Numbered from the stretch's first letter, positions 6,104-15,230 are shown. The stretch: 48,252 bases of DNA from an uncultured Faecalibacterium sp. (GCA_934561115.1 CAKTFS010000016.1:1-48252); one strand, 5' to 3'. The notes: a model not told the origin generated them from the sequence alone. A program made the numbers and translations.

Positions 6104-8032
6104 ATGAAAGATGGCTTTTTAAAGGCAGCTGCCTTTTCGCCCGCCTTGCGGGTGGCAGACTGCACCTATAACGCGCAGCAGATTCTGGAGCAGCTGCAGC
6201 CGGCCGCAAAGCGCGGGGTAAAGCTGGCAGTATTTCCGGAGTTCTGCCTTACCGGCTACACCTGCGGCGACCTGTTTTTGCAGCGCACGCTGCAGCAAGG
6301 CGCACTGGATGCGCTGGAGTGGCTGCTTGCGCAGACCCGCACGCTGGATACCGTAGTGCTGGTGGGTCTGCCGCTTTTGGTGCACGGCAAGCTGTACAAC
6401 TGCGCTGCCGTGCTGTGCCGCGGGCAGCTGCTGGGCATCGTGCCCAAGACCTACCTGCCCAACTACGGCGAGTTTTACGAAAAGCGGCAGTTCACCCCCG
6501 GCAGCACCGAGGTGCAGACGGTGACCGTCTGCGGGCAGCAGGTGCCCTTTGGCACCTCACTTTTGTTCCGCTGCCGCCAGATGCCCAGCTTTGTGCTGGG
6601 CGTGGAGCTGTGCGAGGACTTGTGGAGCGCGCTGCCGCCCTCCACCTTCCACGCGCTGGCGGGCGCTACCGTCATCGCAAACCTTTCTGCCAGCGACGAG
6701 ACCGTGGGTAAGGCCGAGTACCGCCGCGCACTGGTGGCAAACCAGTCTGCCCGGCTACTGTGCGGCTACCTGTACGCCTCGGCAGGGCACGGCGAAAGCA
6801 CCACCGACATGGTGTTTGCGGGGCACGACCTCATCGCCGAGGACGGCAGCATTCTGGCCGAGACGGCACCCTTTGCGGGCGACCATGCCGAGACCGAGCT
6901 GGACTGCCAGCGCATGGAGGCCGAGCGCGCCCGCAACACCAGCTTTGAGCACAGCGCCGAGGGCTACCTCACGGTGGAATTTGACCTTGCACCGGAGGAA
7001 ACGGTGCTCACCCGCCGCATCGACCCTGCGCCCTTTGTGCCCAGCGACCCGCAGCGCCGCGCCGCCCGGTGCGAGCTGATCTTAAAGATGCAGGCCGACG
7101 GCCTTGCCAAGCGGCTGGAGCACGCCCGCGCAAAAACGGCAGTCATTGGCATTTCCGGCGGGCTGGATAGCTGCCTTGCCCTGCTGGTGGCAGTGCGCGC
7201 CATGAAGCAGTTGCATCGCCCCGCCGCCGATGTGCTGGCGGTCACCATGCCCTGCTTTGGCACCACCAAGCGCACCCGCAGCAATGCTGAAATTTTGTGC
7301 GGGGAGCTGGGCGTGAGCTTTCAGGAGATCCGCATTGCCAACACCGTGCGCAGCCACTTTGCGGATATCGGGCAGGACGAAAAGGTGCTGGACGTCACCT
7401 TTGAAAACGGGCAGGCGCGTGTGCGCACGCTGGAGCTGATGGACCTTGCCAACCGCACCGGCGGCCTTGTGGTGGGCACGGGCGATCTTTCGGAGCTGGC
7501 GCTGGGCTGGGCCACCTACAACGGCGACCACATGAGCATGTACGGCGTGAATGCCGGCGTGCCCAAAACGCTGGTGCGCTATCTGGTGCAGTACGAGGCC
7601 GAGACTGCCGCTACCCCCGCTTTGCACGATGTGCTGCTGGATATTCTGGCCACCCCGGTCTCGCCGGAGCTGCTGCCCGCCAAGGACGGCGAGATCGCAC
7701 AGATCACCGAGGATCTGGTGGGTCCCTATGAGCTGCACGATTTTTACCTGTATTATGTGCTGCGCTGCGGCTTTGGCCCGGCTAAAATTTACCGGCTGGC
7801 AAAGGCCGCTTTTGCGGGCAGGGCAGAGTACACGGACGCCGTGCTGTACAAGTGGCTGCGCAACTTCTACTGGCGCTTTTTTGCCCAGCAGTTCAAGCGC
7901 AGCTGCCTGCCGGACGGCCCCAAGGTGGGCAGCGTGACCCTTTCGCCCCGGGGCGACTGGCGGATGCCCAGCGACGCCTGCGCCACCCTCTGGCTGGCCG
8001 AGCTGGAGCAGCTCAAGCCCGGGGAGCAGTAA
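6104..8032 (+). CDS. nadE: Glutamine-dependent NAD+ synthetase
   Basis: The 642-residue enzyme makes NAD+ from nicotinic acid adenine dinucleotide, ATP and glutamine. The N-terminal nitrilase-type glutaminase domain (about 1-300) shows the catalytic triad: Glu46 in FPEF, Lys115 in PKTYLPNY and Cys170 in ELCEDLW. The C-terminal synthetase domain (about 330-640) has the pyrophosphate loop SGGLDS (351-356) and the GTGDLSELALGWATYNGDHMSMY block. All expected active-site residues are present, and the length equals that of the long bacterial form. The Shine-Dalgarno before ATG 6104 is poor and can pair in AGGAT-GTGAA-ATCCT. The next gene starts three bases after the stop, so it is probably co-transcribed. 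Confidence 0.95.
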   Translation: MKDGFLKAAAFSPALRVADCTYNAQQILEQLQPAAKRGVKLAVFPEFCLTGYTCGDLFLQRTLQQGALDALEWLLAQTRTLDTVVLVGLPLLVHGKLYNCAAVLCRGQLLGIVPKTYLPNYGEFYEKRQFTPGSTEVQTVTVCGQQVPFGTSLLFRCRQMPSFVLGVELCEDLWSALPPSTFHALAGATVIANLSASDETVGKAEYRRALVANQSARLLCGYLYASAGHGESTTDMVFAGHDLIAEDGSILAETAPFAGDHAETELDCQRMEAERARNTSFEHSAEGYLTVEFDLAPEETVLTRRIDPAPFVPSDPQRRAARCELILKMQADGLAKRLEHARAKTAVIGISGGLDSCLALLVAVRAMKQLHRPAADVLAVTMPCFGTTKRTRSNAEILCGELGVSFQEIRIANTVRSHFADIGQDEKVLDVTFENGQARVRTLELMDLANRTGGLVVGTGDLSELALGWATYNGDHMSMYGVNAGVPKTLVRYLVQYEAETAATPALHDVLLDILATPVSPELLPAKDGEIAQITEDLVGPYELHDFYLYYVLRCGFGPAKIYRLAKAAFAGRAEYTDAVLYKWLRNFYWRFFAQQFKRSCLPDGPKVGSVTLSPRGDWRMPSDACATLWLAELEQLKPGEQ

Positions 8033-8035
8033 GCC

Positions 8036-8389
8036 ATGAAGAACAAAAAGCTTTTGACCAATATCCTGTTTGCAGCGGTGGTGCTGGCCATTGCTGCGGT
8101 GCTGCTGGCTGTGCGCAGCCACAACGCCACGGGCGGCAAACTGGCTGCCCAGCTGATCTACGGCGACAACAATGCCGTGCTGGACATTCCGCTGGAAAAG
8201 GACGAGACTTACAGTGTGGACACCGGTTATTATACGGTGCATATAGAGGTAAAGGACGGCAGAGCGCGGTTTATTGACTCGCCCTGCCCGGATCACATCT
8301 GCGAGGGCTTTGGCTGGCTATCGGCGGAGGATCAGACCGCCACCTGTCTGCCTGCCCGCGCCGTGCTGACCATCGTTCCGGTGGGCTGA
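8036..8389 (+). CDS. Membrane-anchored NusG domain II protein
   Basis: The 117-residue protein has one N-terminal membrane helix (about 7-25) and an extracytoplasmic domain of the NusG-domain-II family (DUF1312-like), with GGKLAAQLIYGDNN near the start and the conserved CPDHICEGFGW motif near residues 84-94. These proteins are of unknown function. In many Firmicutes they sit beside quinone or isoprenoid genes, but here the neighbours are nadE (4 bp upstream) and an LCP protein. GGGGAG before the nadE stop codon provides the ribosome site. Confidence 0.75.
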   Translation: MKNKKLLTNILFAAVVLAIAAVLLAVRSHNATGGKLAAQLIYGDNNAVLDIPLEKDETYSVDTGYYTVHIEVKDGRARFIDSPCPDHICEGFGWLSAEDQTATCLPARAVLTIVPVG

Positions 8390-8405
8390 AAAAAGGAGTA
8401 TTCTC

Positions 8406-10082
8406 ATGTTGGACGAAAACGAGCATTCCCGCAAGGAGGACGGCCGCTCCCTGCACCGTCTTTTGCACAAGACCGAGCAGCAGGACGCTACCGTGGAGGT
8501 GGACAGCGCCGCGTTTTTCTCGGAGCTGCCGCCGGAGCAATCCGCTCCGCCGCCGCGCCGCCCGCAGCAAAACACCCCCCGCAGCACGGCTGCCGGGGCA
8601 AATGGGGCGTACCAGCCCCCGAAACGAGGGAAGATCTTGCTGATCGTACAGGCAATTTTAAGTGTTCTGGCGCTGGTGCAGCTGTGGCGCACCCAGATGC
8701 TGCCGGTGCTGTATCTGGTGGTGCTGGCGGCGCTGCTGGTGCTGCTGTGGCTGCTTGTCAAGCGTTGTCAGGAGTACAAAACTGCAGGTACCGTGGCCCG
8801 GGTGTTCTCGGTGGTGCTGTGCGCCGCCATGGCGCTGGGCTGCGTGTGGGCGCAGCAGGGTCTTGCGGCACTGGGCGATATGACCACCGGTTTTTTGAGC
8901 GACGCCGAGGCGAAAAAGATCACCAAAGAGCCTTTTGTGGTGTACCTGAGCGGTGTGGATACCCGCGGCGAGCTGACTGAAAAGGCCCGCAGCGATGTGA
9001 ATATCCTTGCCGCCGTGAACCCCGAGACCAAGCAGGTGGTGCTGATCAACACCCCGCGCGACTACTATGTGGACCTTGCCGGTACTTCCAGCAAGGATAA
9101 GCTGACCCACGCCGGCCTTTACGGCGTGCAGACCAGCATGGACACCCTTGGCAACCTGTACGGGGTGGACGTGCAGCACTACATCCGCATCAATTTTGCA
9201 GGATTCATCAACATCGTCGATGCGCTGGGCGGTGTGGACGTGTACTCCGATCAGGCGTTCACCTCGGTGGGCAGCCCCGGCTACTACGACCCCACCACCT
9301 TTGCCGAGGGCTGGAACCATCTGGACGGCAAGGCCGCACTGGCCTTTGCCCGCGAGCGCCATGCCTTCAAGACCGGCGATGTGCAGCGCGGCATCAACCA
9401 GATGAAGGTAATCGATGCCATGCTGAACAAGATCAAGTCCCCGGCGCTGCTGATGGGATTTTCCAAGATCATGGATTCTGCCGCCGATTGCTTCGTCACC
9501 AGCCTTTCCCAGAACCAGATCAGTGCGCTGGTGCGGATGCAGCTGAGCGATTTTGCAGAGTGGAATATTGAAAGCTACACCGTTACCGGCTCTTCCGGCA
9601 GCAGCACCAAGTGCTACTCGGCCAAGGGGCAGAAGCTCTATGTCATGAAGCCGGACGAAAACTCCGTGGCAAAGGCCAAAGAGATGATCGCGGCGGTGCT
9701 GGGCGGCGAGGGCACGGTAAGCTCCACCACCCAGACCCCGGAAAAGACGGACGTGTACACCCCCACTGCCGACCCCGATGCCGCTGTCTCGGTGCCCGAG
9801 ACGCCCGCCGACAGTGTGATCGTGGAAGAGCCGGCGGAAAGCGTGCCCGAACAGCCCGCTGAGCAGCCCGCTGAACAACCTGCCGAGCAGCCCACGGAAA
9901 CGCCCGCCGAGCAGCCCGCTGCCACCGAGACGCCCCAGCCGGAGACCCCCGCCGAGGGCGGCAGCACCGAGACGCCTGCCGTCAGCCTGCCCACGCAGGA
10001 GCAGGTAGAGCAGGCCGCCGGCTCGCTGTACAGCGCCGCCTCCACCGTGCTGGACGCCATCTTAGGCGCAGGCGGGAACTGA
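8406..10082 (+). CDS. LytR-CpsA-Psr (LCP) family cell-wall ligase
   Basis: The 558-residue membrane protein probably transfers anionic glycopolymers from lipid carriers onto peptidoglycan. It has a ~75-residue cytoplasmic tail, three membrane helices (about 76-94, 99-118, 130-150) and an outer LCP domain (about 175-330). Motifs typical of the family are SGVDTRG, SDVNILAAVNP and NTPRDYYVDL, with the arginines that bind the lipid pyrophosphate, and FARERHAFKTGD further on. The C-terminal ~120 residues are a Pro/Glu/Thr-rich low-complexity stretch with EQPA repeats, likely a flexible wall-spanning tail. It begins 16 bp after the NusG-domain gene with AAAGGAG in front, so the three genes look like one operon closed by a terminator. 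Confidence 0.88.
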   Translation: MLDENEHSRKEDGRSLHRLLHKTEQQDATVEVDSAAFFSELPPEQSAPPPRRPQQNTPRSTAAGANGAYQPPKRGKILLIVQAILSVLALVQLWRTQMLPVLYLVVLAALLVLLWLLVKRCQEYKTAGTVARVFSVVLCAAMALGCVWAQQGLAALGDMTTGFLSDAEAKKITKEPFVVYLSGVDTRGELTEKARSDVNILAAVNPETKQVVLINTPRDYYVDLAGTSSKDKLTHAGLYGVQTSMDTLGNLYGVDVQHYIRINFAGFINIVDALGGVDVYSDQAFTSVGSPGYYDPTTFAEGWNHLDGKAALAFARERHAFKTGDVQRGINQMKVIDAMLNKIKSPALLMGFSKIMDSAADCFVTSLSQNQISALVRMQLSDFAEWNIESYTVTGSSGSSTKCYSAKGQKLYVMKPDENSVAKAKEMIAAVLGGEGTVSSTTQTPEKTDVYTPTADPDAAVSVPETPADSVIVEEPAESVPEQPAEQPAEQPAEQPTETPAEQPAATETPQPETPAEGGSTETPAVSLPTQEQVEQAAGSLYSAASTVLDAILGAGGN

Positions 10083-10095
10083 GCGGAACTTAGAC

Positions 10096-10137
10096 AAAAA
10101 GAACCGTTGCACAAAATAGCGTGCAACGGTTCTTTTT
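10096..10137 (+). terminator. Rho-independent terminator after the LCP gene
   Basis: A perfect 17-bp stem, AAAAAGAACCGTTGCAC (10096-10112) with its complement at 10121-10137, ending in TTTTT. The flanking A- and T-tracts make it symmetric. Confidence 0.9.
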
Positions 10138-10185
10138 GCGTAAGAAATAAAATATAGCGCGGCTGTATTTCCGTAAGCGGGCTCG

Positions 10186-10331
10186 CCCTCTCAGGCGCTA
10201 ACGCGCCAGCTCTCCCAAAGGGAGAGGCCTTGGCATGGCGGAAAAGTTTTCGGTCAAAACGCAAAGTATCCGGTTTCGCCAGAGGCTCTCCCTTTGGGAG
10301 AGCTGGCATCGCGTAGCGATGACTGAGAGGG
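10186..10331. repeat. Nested-palindrome repeat R7
   Basis: The ends are CCCTCTCAG (10186-10194) and CTGAGAGGG (10323-10331). Outer hairpins are GGCGCTAACGCGCC and ATCGCGTAGCGAT. The inner arms are AGCTCTCCCAAAGGGAGAG and CTCTCCCTTTGGGAGAGCT, as in R2. Confidence 0.85.
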
Positions 10332-10397
10332 CGAGGACGCTTACCTTGCAACAAAAAAGCTGCCTGCAGCAGCAGACAGCGCAAAAACATAAAAGGG

Positions 10398-10739
10398 AAA
10401 ACGAGATAGACCGTAAGCCGGGTTCTGTATTAAACGACGATCTGTCTAGGCCTGCCATTGCTGACAGGCTCGTGCCGCCTTCGGGACACGCGAGCAGCGC
10501 TGTACGTCCCATATAGGCGTTGCTTCCGGTAGGGTTTACAAAGCCGCATGGTCACCCATGCGCTGGTGAGCTCTTACCTCGCCGTTTCATCCTTACCGCA
10601 TTGCTGCGGCGGTTTGTTTTCTGTTGCACTTTCCCTAAGGTCACCCTCGGCTGCCGTTAGCAGTTACCGTGCTCTGTGAGGCCCGGACTTTCCTCAGAGC
10701 GGTCAAAGCCGCCCCGCCGCCGTATGTTCCACTCGTTTT
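10398..10739 (-). ncRNA. rnpB: RNase P RNA (M1-type)
   Basis: The minus strand carries the universal RNase P RNA blocks: GAGGAAAGTCCGGGC near the 5' end, GGTAACTGCTAACGGC..., AGGGTGACCTTAGGGAAAGTGCAACAGAAA, GGGTAAACCC-like TTTGTAAACCC, and ACAGAACCCGGCTTA near the 3' end. The terminal helix P1 can form between AAAACGAG (10732-10739) and CTCGTTTT (10398-10405), which sets the ends. The ~342-nt length fits a bacterial type A molecule. It processes the 5' ends of pre-tRNAs. Confidence 0.95.
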
Positions 10740-10748
10740 CCGTTCCTC

Positions 10749-10777
10749 ATGATACCATAAAAAAGTAAGATTTGCAA
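10749..10777 (-). promoter_or_regulatory. Promoter of rnpB
   Basis: Minus-strand TTGCAA (10772-10777), 17 bp, TATCAT (10749-10754). The start falls within a few bases of the P1 helix of rnpB. The -35 hexamer is palindromic and is shared with the divergent promoter. Confidence 0.75.
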
Positions 10778-10800
10778 GTGAAACGGATTTTTGTTATAAT
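10772..10800 (+). promoter_or_regulatory. Divergent promoter of the RluA-type gene
   Basis: TTGCAA (10772-10777), 17 bp, TATAAT (10795-10800). It uses the same six bases as the rnpB -35 box in the other direction. Confidence 0.7.
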
Positions 10801-10844
10801 AACATTTATGTTTTCGTGATTTTTGCAGGGGAGGGGGACAGGCC

Positions 10845-11774
10845 ATGCAGCTGTATTTTGCCGTGCCGGATACGGCTACCACCCACGATGGGGTGCTGGT
10901 GCGCAGCTTTCTGCGCCAGTGTGCTGTCTCTACGGATCTTGCCCGGGCGGTCAAGTTCCGGGGCGGCGGATTTTTTGCGGACGGCGTGCCTGTGCTGGCA
11001 AACCGGCGTATCTTCCCCGGGCAGGTGCTCTCCTTTGCCCTGCCGCCGGAAGGGGACGGCGTGACCCCGCAGCCCCAGATCCCGGTCAATGTGGTCTACG
11101 AGGATGCCTTTGCTGTTGTGCTGGAAAAGCCGCCGCAGCTGGCGGTGCACCCCACCCTGAACTACCCCGGGGGCACGCTGGCCAACGGTTATGCGGCGTG
11201 GGCGGCTGCTCACGGCCACAGTCCGGTGTTCCGCCCGGTGAACCGCATTGATAAAGACACCAGCGGCCTTGTGCTGGCAGCAAAAAACGCCTACGCCGCG
11301 CCGCTGTTGGCGGGCGGGGTGACAAAGCTGTACTATGCCGTTGCGCAGGGTGCGCTGCCGCTGGGGGAAGGGGTCATTGATGCACCCATCGGACGCCGGG
11401 GCGACAGCATCATCGGGCGCTGCGTTACCCCCGAGGGCAAGCCCAGCCGCACCGAGTATACTATTATAAAGGAAGAAAACGGCCTTAGCCTAGCAGCCTG
11501 CGTGCCGGTGACCGGGCGCACCCATCAGATCCGGGTGCATTTTGCGTCCATCGGCCATCCGCTTGCCGGGGACGACCTTTACGGCGGCAGCCGGGAGCGC
11601 ATTGGCCGGCAGGCACTGCACTGCGCGAAGCAGAGCTTTGCGGTGCCTGTATACACCCCGCTGCCGGACGGCATCCGGGTGGAAATGCCCTTGCAGTTGC
11701 GCACTGTCACGGTGGAAAGCCCGCTGCCGCCGGATATGGAAGCGCTTTTTCGTGAAAACTGCGTGAAAAAGTAG
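10845..11774 (+). CDS. RluA-family pseudouridine synthase
   Basis: The 309-residue enzyme converts specific uridines in rRNA or tRNA to pseudouridine. It has an N-terminal S4-like part (about 1-85) and a catalytic domain with RPVNRIDKDTSGLVLAAKN (about 124-142). The catalytic aspartate is in RIDKDTSG, where the usual HRLD is NRID. VTGRTHQIRVHFASIGHPLAGDDLYG (about 222-248) closes the active site. The substrate position (RluC/RluD-like) cannot be told from sequence. The start ATG 10845 follows GGGGAGGGGG. It is monocistronic from the promoter shared with rnpB. Confidence 0.9.
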   Translation: MQLYFAVPDTATTHDGVLVRSFLRQCAVSTDLARAVKFRGGGFFADGVPVLANRRIFPGQVLSFALPPEGDGVTPQPQIPVNVVYEDAFAVVLEKPPQLAVHPTLNYPGGTLANGYAAWAAAHGHSPVFRPVNRIDKDTSGLVLAAKNAYAAPLLAGGVTKLYYAVAQGALPLGEGVIDAPIGRRGDSIIGRCVTPEGKPSRTEYTIIKEENGLSLAACVPVTGRTHQIRVHFASIGHPLAGDDLYGGSRERIGRQALHCAKQSFAVPVYTPLPDGIRVEMPLQLRTVTVESPLPPDMEALFRENCVKK

Positions 11775-11793
11775 CCAAATTTTATGTAAGCGC

Positions 11794-11821
11794 TTGTTTC
11801 AAACCATGCAAAGTGTATAAT
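11794..11821 (+). promoter_or_regulatory. Promoter of the M23 peptidase gene
   Basis: TTGTTT (11794-11799), 16 bp, TATAAT (11816-11821). The leader to the TTG start is about 115 nt. Confidence 0.55.
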
Positions 11822-11943
11822 AAAAAGAGAGCGTATTGTGTACAGGCCCTGTTGGCCTTTTGAACAGGGGAACGTACACCATCTAGCTGCTGTGTTCCGG
11901 GCCGAAAAAATGCCCTGCAGCGGCGCAGGAAGGAGAAAATCCG

Positions 11944-13845
11944 TTGACTGAAGATAAAACAAAGGAGCAGCAGCCCGCTGTGCAGCCGGTGCGGCAGACC
12001 CGCCGCCAGAAGCTGCGCTCGCTGTGGGCACAGCTCCAGTGCCGGGGTGTGCTGCGGCGGCACAGGATGCGCCGCAAGCGTCAGCACCGCCGGGAAAAGC
12101 TGTGGCATAAGCTGCTGCACAACCCCGTAGCGCCCATGGTGGGCGAGACGCTGTACGCCGTCGGCTTTTCCGCCGAATATGCGGTCATCCGCACAGGACG
12201 CCGCTTGCAGCACGGGCTGCAGCGTCTGCTGCAGACGGGCAGAGAACTGCTGAAAAATATCGCATCCATGGCCTTCCCCGGCGCGGCGCAGCTGCTGCGG
12301 GATCTGTTCGGCCCGGTGGTGCTTGCCCTGCGGGGTACCGGGGCGCTGCTGCGCCACGCACACCGGGTGCGCAAGGAAAAAGGCTTCGGCGCTGCGCTGC
12401 GCGCAAGCGGGCACTTCCTTGCGGAGGGTATCACGGATAACATCCGCCTTGTGCCCCGCATGGCCATGTATGTGCTGCCGGTGGCAGCACTGGCTGTTAT
12501 GGTGACGGTGTTCCAGACCACCATCCGCCAGCCCTACGCCTTGCAGGTGCAGGTGGACGACAAGACCGTGGGCTATGTGGCCAACGAAGAGGTCTTTAAC
12601 TCTGCGCTGGAAGCTGTGCAGCAGCGTATCAATTATTCCGGTACAGAGCAGGCGCGCTTTACCGTGGAGCCTACTTACTCCGTGACTGTCGCCCACGATG
12701 TGATGGACGAAAATGACGTGGCTGACGCCATCCTCAAAAATTCCAGCGACCAGATCAGCGAGGGCATGGCTTTGTATCTGGACGGTGAGCTTACCGCCGT
12801 GTGCGCGGACGGCATCAGCCTGCAAAGCTACATCAGCAGCCTGCTGGAGCCCTACGAGGACCCGGACGACCCCAACACCACTGTGGGCTTCAATAAGGAT
12901 GTCACGCTGGAAAACGGCATCTACTTCAACGAGAGCTTTCAGGAGGAAGCCGAGGTGGAGCAGCTGCTCTCCGGTGTGCAGCAGGCAGAAAAATCCTATA
13001 CGGTGCAGAACGGTGATACCATCTGGTCCATCGCCCAGAAAAACGGCCTGACCGTGAAGGAACTGTGCGAAATGAACACCGCCTTTACCGCCAATGGGGA
13101 AAACGGCCTGACCCAGAACTCCAAGATCCTGCCCGGCGATACATTGACCGTGGTGCGGGAAGAGGAGACGCTGGAGGTGCGCATCACCAAGGTGGAAACC
13201 TGGGAGGAAGAGATCGCCTACACCACCGAGACCACCAAGTCCAACGAGCTGAACTCCGGTACCAAGCGCGTTACCCAGAAGGGTGAAAACGGCGTCCGCA
13301 CCGTGACAGCGCAGCGGGTGTACGATACAAACGGCAACCAGCTTTCCCAGCAGATCCTGAGCACCGTGGTGACCAAGGAGCCGGTGACTGAAAAAGTTAC
13401 GGTGGGCACCAAAAAGGTATCCTCCGGTGCATCCTATATCACCGGCAGCGGTCAGTTCATCTGGCCGGTGCCCGGCTACCGGTACTGCTCCCGCTGGTAC
13501 GGCGGCAGCCACAAGGGCGTGGATATCTGCGCCGCCGCCGGTACGCCTATCTATGCTTCGGCAGGCGGTACGGTGACCAAGGCCGGCTATAACCGCGCCG
13601 GTGCGGGCAACGGCTACGGCAACTCCATCATCATCAACCACGGCAACGGCTACACCACCGTGTACGCCCACTGCCTGTCGCTGGTGGTGCATGCCGGTCA
13701 GTCGGTCAAGCAGGGCCAGCTCATCGGCTATGTGGGCAGCACCGGACGCTCCAGCGGCAACCACTGCCACTTCGAGATCCGGCGCAACGGCGCATACGTT
13801 TCGCCGCAGACCGTGTTCAACCGCAGCAGCTATCGCAACCGATAA
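11944..13845 (+). CDS. Membrane-anchored LysM-G5-M23 peptidoglycan endopeptidase
   Basis: The 633-residue protein probably cuts peptide cross-links of the wall. After a long basic cytoplasmic N-tail there is a membrane helix (about 173-193), an extended extracellular region, a LysM domain (about 348-403, starting YTVQNGDTIWSIAQKNG), a G5-type domain (about 404-490), and a C-terminal M23 domain (about 505-625). The zinc-binding residues are visible as HKGVD and HCHFE (H-x-H). The start is a TTG at 11944 preceded by AGGAAGGAG; no ATG is better placed. deoD follows after 30 bp without a clear terminator, so some read-through is possible. Confidence 0.88.
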   Translation: MTEDKTKEQQPAVQPVRQTRRQKLRSLWAQLQCRGVLRRHRMRRKRQHRREKLWHKLLHNPVAPMVGETLYAVGFSAEYAVIRTGRRLQHGLQRLLQTGRELLKNIASMAFPGAAQLLRDLFGPVVLALRGTGALLRHAHRVRKEKGFGAALRASGHFLAEGITDNIRLVPRMAMYVLPVAALAVMVTVFQTTIRQPYALQVQVDDKTVGYVANEEVFNSALEAVQQRINYSGTEQARFTVEPTYSVTVAHDVMDENDVADAILKNSSDQISEGMALYLDGELTAVCADGISLQSYISSLLEPYEDPDDPNTTVGFNKDVTLENGIYFNESFQEEAEVEQLLSGVQQAEKSYTVQNGDTIWSIAQKNGLTVKELCEMNTAFTANGENGLTQNSKILPGDTLTVVREEETLEVRITKVETWEEEIAYTTETTKSNELNSGTKRVTQKGENGVRTVTAQRVYDTNGNQLSQQILSTVVTKEPVTEKVTVGTKKVSSGASYITGSGQFIWPVPGYRYCSRWYGGSHKGVDICAAAGTPIYASAGGTVTKAGYNRAGAGNGYGNSIIINHGNGYTTVYAHCLSLVVHAGQSVKQGQLIGYVGSTGRSSGNHCHFEIRRNGAYVSPQTVFNRSSYRNR

Positions 13846-13875
13846 ATTACGATAAGATAAAAGGAGAGATCATCT

Positions 13876-14595
13876 ATGTCTACCCCTCACATCAGCGCAG
13901 AAATGGGCGATTTCGCCAAGACAGTCCTTATGCCGGGTGACCCCCTGCGTGCCAAATTTATTGCCGACACCTTTTTGCAGGATGTCCGGCAGGTGACCGG
14001 TGTGCGCGGGATGCTGGGTTTTACCGGCACCTACGAAGGCCGCCCCATCAGTGTGATGGGCAGCGGTATGGGTATGCCCTCCATCGGCATCTACTCCTAC
14101 GAGCTGTTCAGCTTCTACGGTGTGGAAAATATCGTCCGCATCGGCTCTGCCGGCAGCTACACCGAGAAGGCCAAGCTGTTTGACACCGTGCTGGCTACCG
14201 GCGCTGTGAGCGAGAGCAACTACGCCCGGGTGCAGAGCGGCTTTACCGGCAACGTCACACTGCCCAGCGCAGCTTTGAACGAAAAGCTGCGTGCCTCCGC
14301 TGCAAAGCAGGGCATTCCCCTGATCGAGGGCAACATCCACTCCTCGGATGTGTTCTACCGCCAGCCCTCGGACGCAAAGCCCACCTACTGGGAAAAGCTG
14401 CGGGACGAGGACGGCTGCCTGTGCGTGGAGATGGAAAGCTTTGCCCTGTTTGCCAACGCGCAGGTGCTGGGCAAGAATGCCGCCTGCCTGCTGACCATCT
14501 CGGACAGCTTTGTGGCCCCCGGCATCACCACCGCCGAGGAGCGCCAGAAGAGCTTTACCGACATGATGAAGGTCGCTCTGGGCGCAGAGTACTGA
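13876..14595 (+). CDS. deoD: Purine-nucleoside phosphorylase, DeoD type
   Basis: The 239-residue enzyme splits purine (deoxy)nucleosides with phosphate to base and (deoxy)ribose 1-phosphate. It has the hexameric DeoD-type signatures: MPGDPLRAKFIA (phosphate loop, Gly21/Arg25 region), GMLGFTGTYEGRPISVMGSGMGMPS (about 49-73), RIGSAGSY (about 88-95) and EMESFALFANA near the C-terminus, and a catalytic aspartate in TISDSF. AAAGGAGAG precedes the ATG. A terminator follows before cdd, and the BMP/ABC genes downstream add a nucleoside uptake system. Confidence 0.95.
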   Translation: MSTPHISAEMGDFAKTVLMPGDPLRAKFIADTFLQDVRQVTGVRGMLGFTGTYEGRPISVMGSGMGMPSIGIYSYELFSFYGVENIVRIGSAGSYTEKAKLFDTVLATGAVSESNYARVQSGFTGNVTLPSAALNEKLRASAAKQGIPLIEGNIHSSDVFYRQPSDAKPTYWEKLRDEDGCLCVEMESFALFANAQVLGKNAACLLTISDSFVAPGITTAEERQKSFTDMMKVALGAEY

Positions 14596-14608
14596 TTGCA
14601 TCATTTTC

Positions 14609-14648
14609 CAGCGCGGCTGCCGCCCCAAGGCACAGCCGCGCTGTTTTT
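14609..14648 (+). terminator. Rho-independent terminator after deoD
   Basis: A perfect 11-bp stem CAGCGCGGCTG/CAGCCGCGCTG (14609-14619 with 14633-14643) followed by TTTTTG. It lies 23 bp before the cdd start, so cdd may depend on partial read-through. Confidence 0.8.
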
Positions 14649-14670
14649 GCCCCTAAAAGGAGGGAGCAGC

Positions 14671-15123
14671 ATGACAAAACTGACCATGGAAGAAAAGCAG
14701 CAGCTGATCCGCATGGCACTGGCCGCGCGGGAAAAGGCCTATGCACCGTACAGCGATTTTATGGTAGGCGCTGCGCTGCGCGCTGCGGACGGCCGCATCT
14801 TTACCGGCTGCAACGTGGAGAACGCCGCCTTTACCCCCACCAGCTGCGCCGAGCGCACCGCCCTGTTCAAGGCGGTGGCCGAGGGCGTGACTGCGTTTAC
14901 GGATATCGCCGTGGTGGGCAGCCGCCGGGGCGAAGTGAACCGGCAGATCACCTCGCCCTGCGGGGTGTGCCGGCAGGCGTTGTTCGAGTTCGGCGGGCCG
15001 GAGCTGAACGTCATTATGGCAAAGACCCCGGAGGATTTCATTGAGCGCAGCATGGACGAGCTGCTGCCCTTCGGCTTTGGCCCCTCCAACGTGGCGGGCA
15101 ACAGCGCCGTGGAAGGGGAGTAA
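14671..15123 (+). CDS. cdd: Cytidine deaminase
   Basis: The 150-residue zinc enzyme turns cytidine and deoxycytidine into uridine and deoxyuridine. It has APYSDFMVGAALRA, the zinc/catalytic motif TSCAERTALFKA (Cys-Ala-Glu type of the homotetrameric class) and the second zinc motif PCGVCRQALFEF. Length is slightly above the ~135-residue norm because of a C-terminal tail. AAAAGGAGGGAG precedes the ATG. It lies in the pyrimidine/purine nucleoside salvage block after deoD. Confidence 0.95.
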   Translation: MTKLTMEEKQQLIRMALAAREKAYAPYSDFMVGAALRAADGRIFTGCNVENAAFTPTSCAERTALFKAVAEGVTAFTDIAVVGSRRGEVNRQITSPCGVCRQALFEFGGPELNVIMAKTPEDFIERSMDELLPFGFGPSNVAGNSAVEGE

Positions 15124-15230
15124 GTGCTTTCCCTTGAAAAACAGCGCAAGCAGGGGAAAATTGGTGAATAAGCATTACTTTTTTATAAATTATACAGGGG
15201 ATTTGTAAAGAATTTGTAATCGGAAATTGC

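Noticed and set aside
9840..9960. Short tandem repeats in DNA, considered as a CRISPR or minisatellite
   Set aside because: They are in-frame codons for the EQPA-rich tail of the LCP protein, with no spacers of even length.
10235..10516. Plus-strand ORF at the RNase P region
   Set aside because: It overlaps repeat R7 and the 3' part of rnpB; there is no ribosome site and RNA conservation explains the sequence.
11782..13770. 662-codon minus-strand frame
   Set aside because: It is antisense to the LysM/M23 peptidase gene, with shadow-type composition and no domain.
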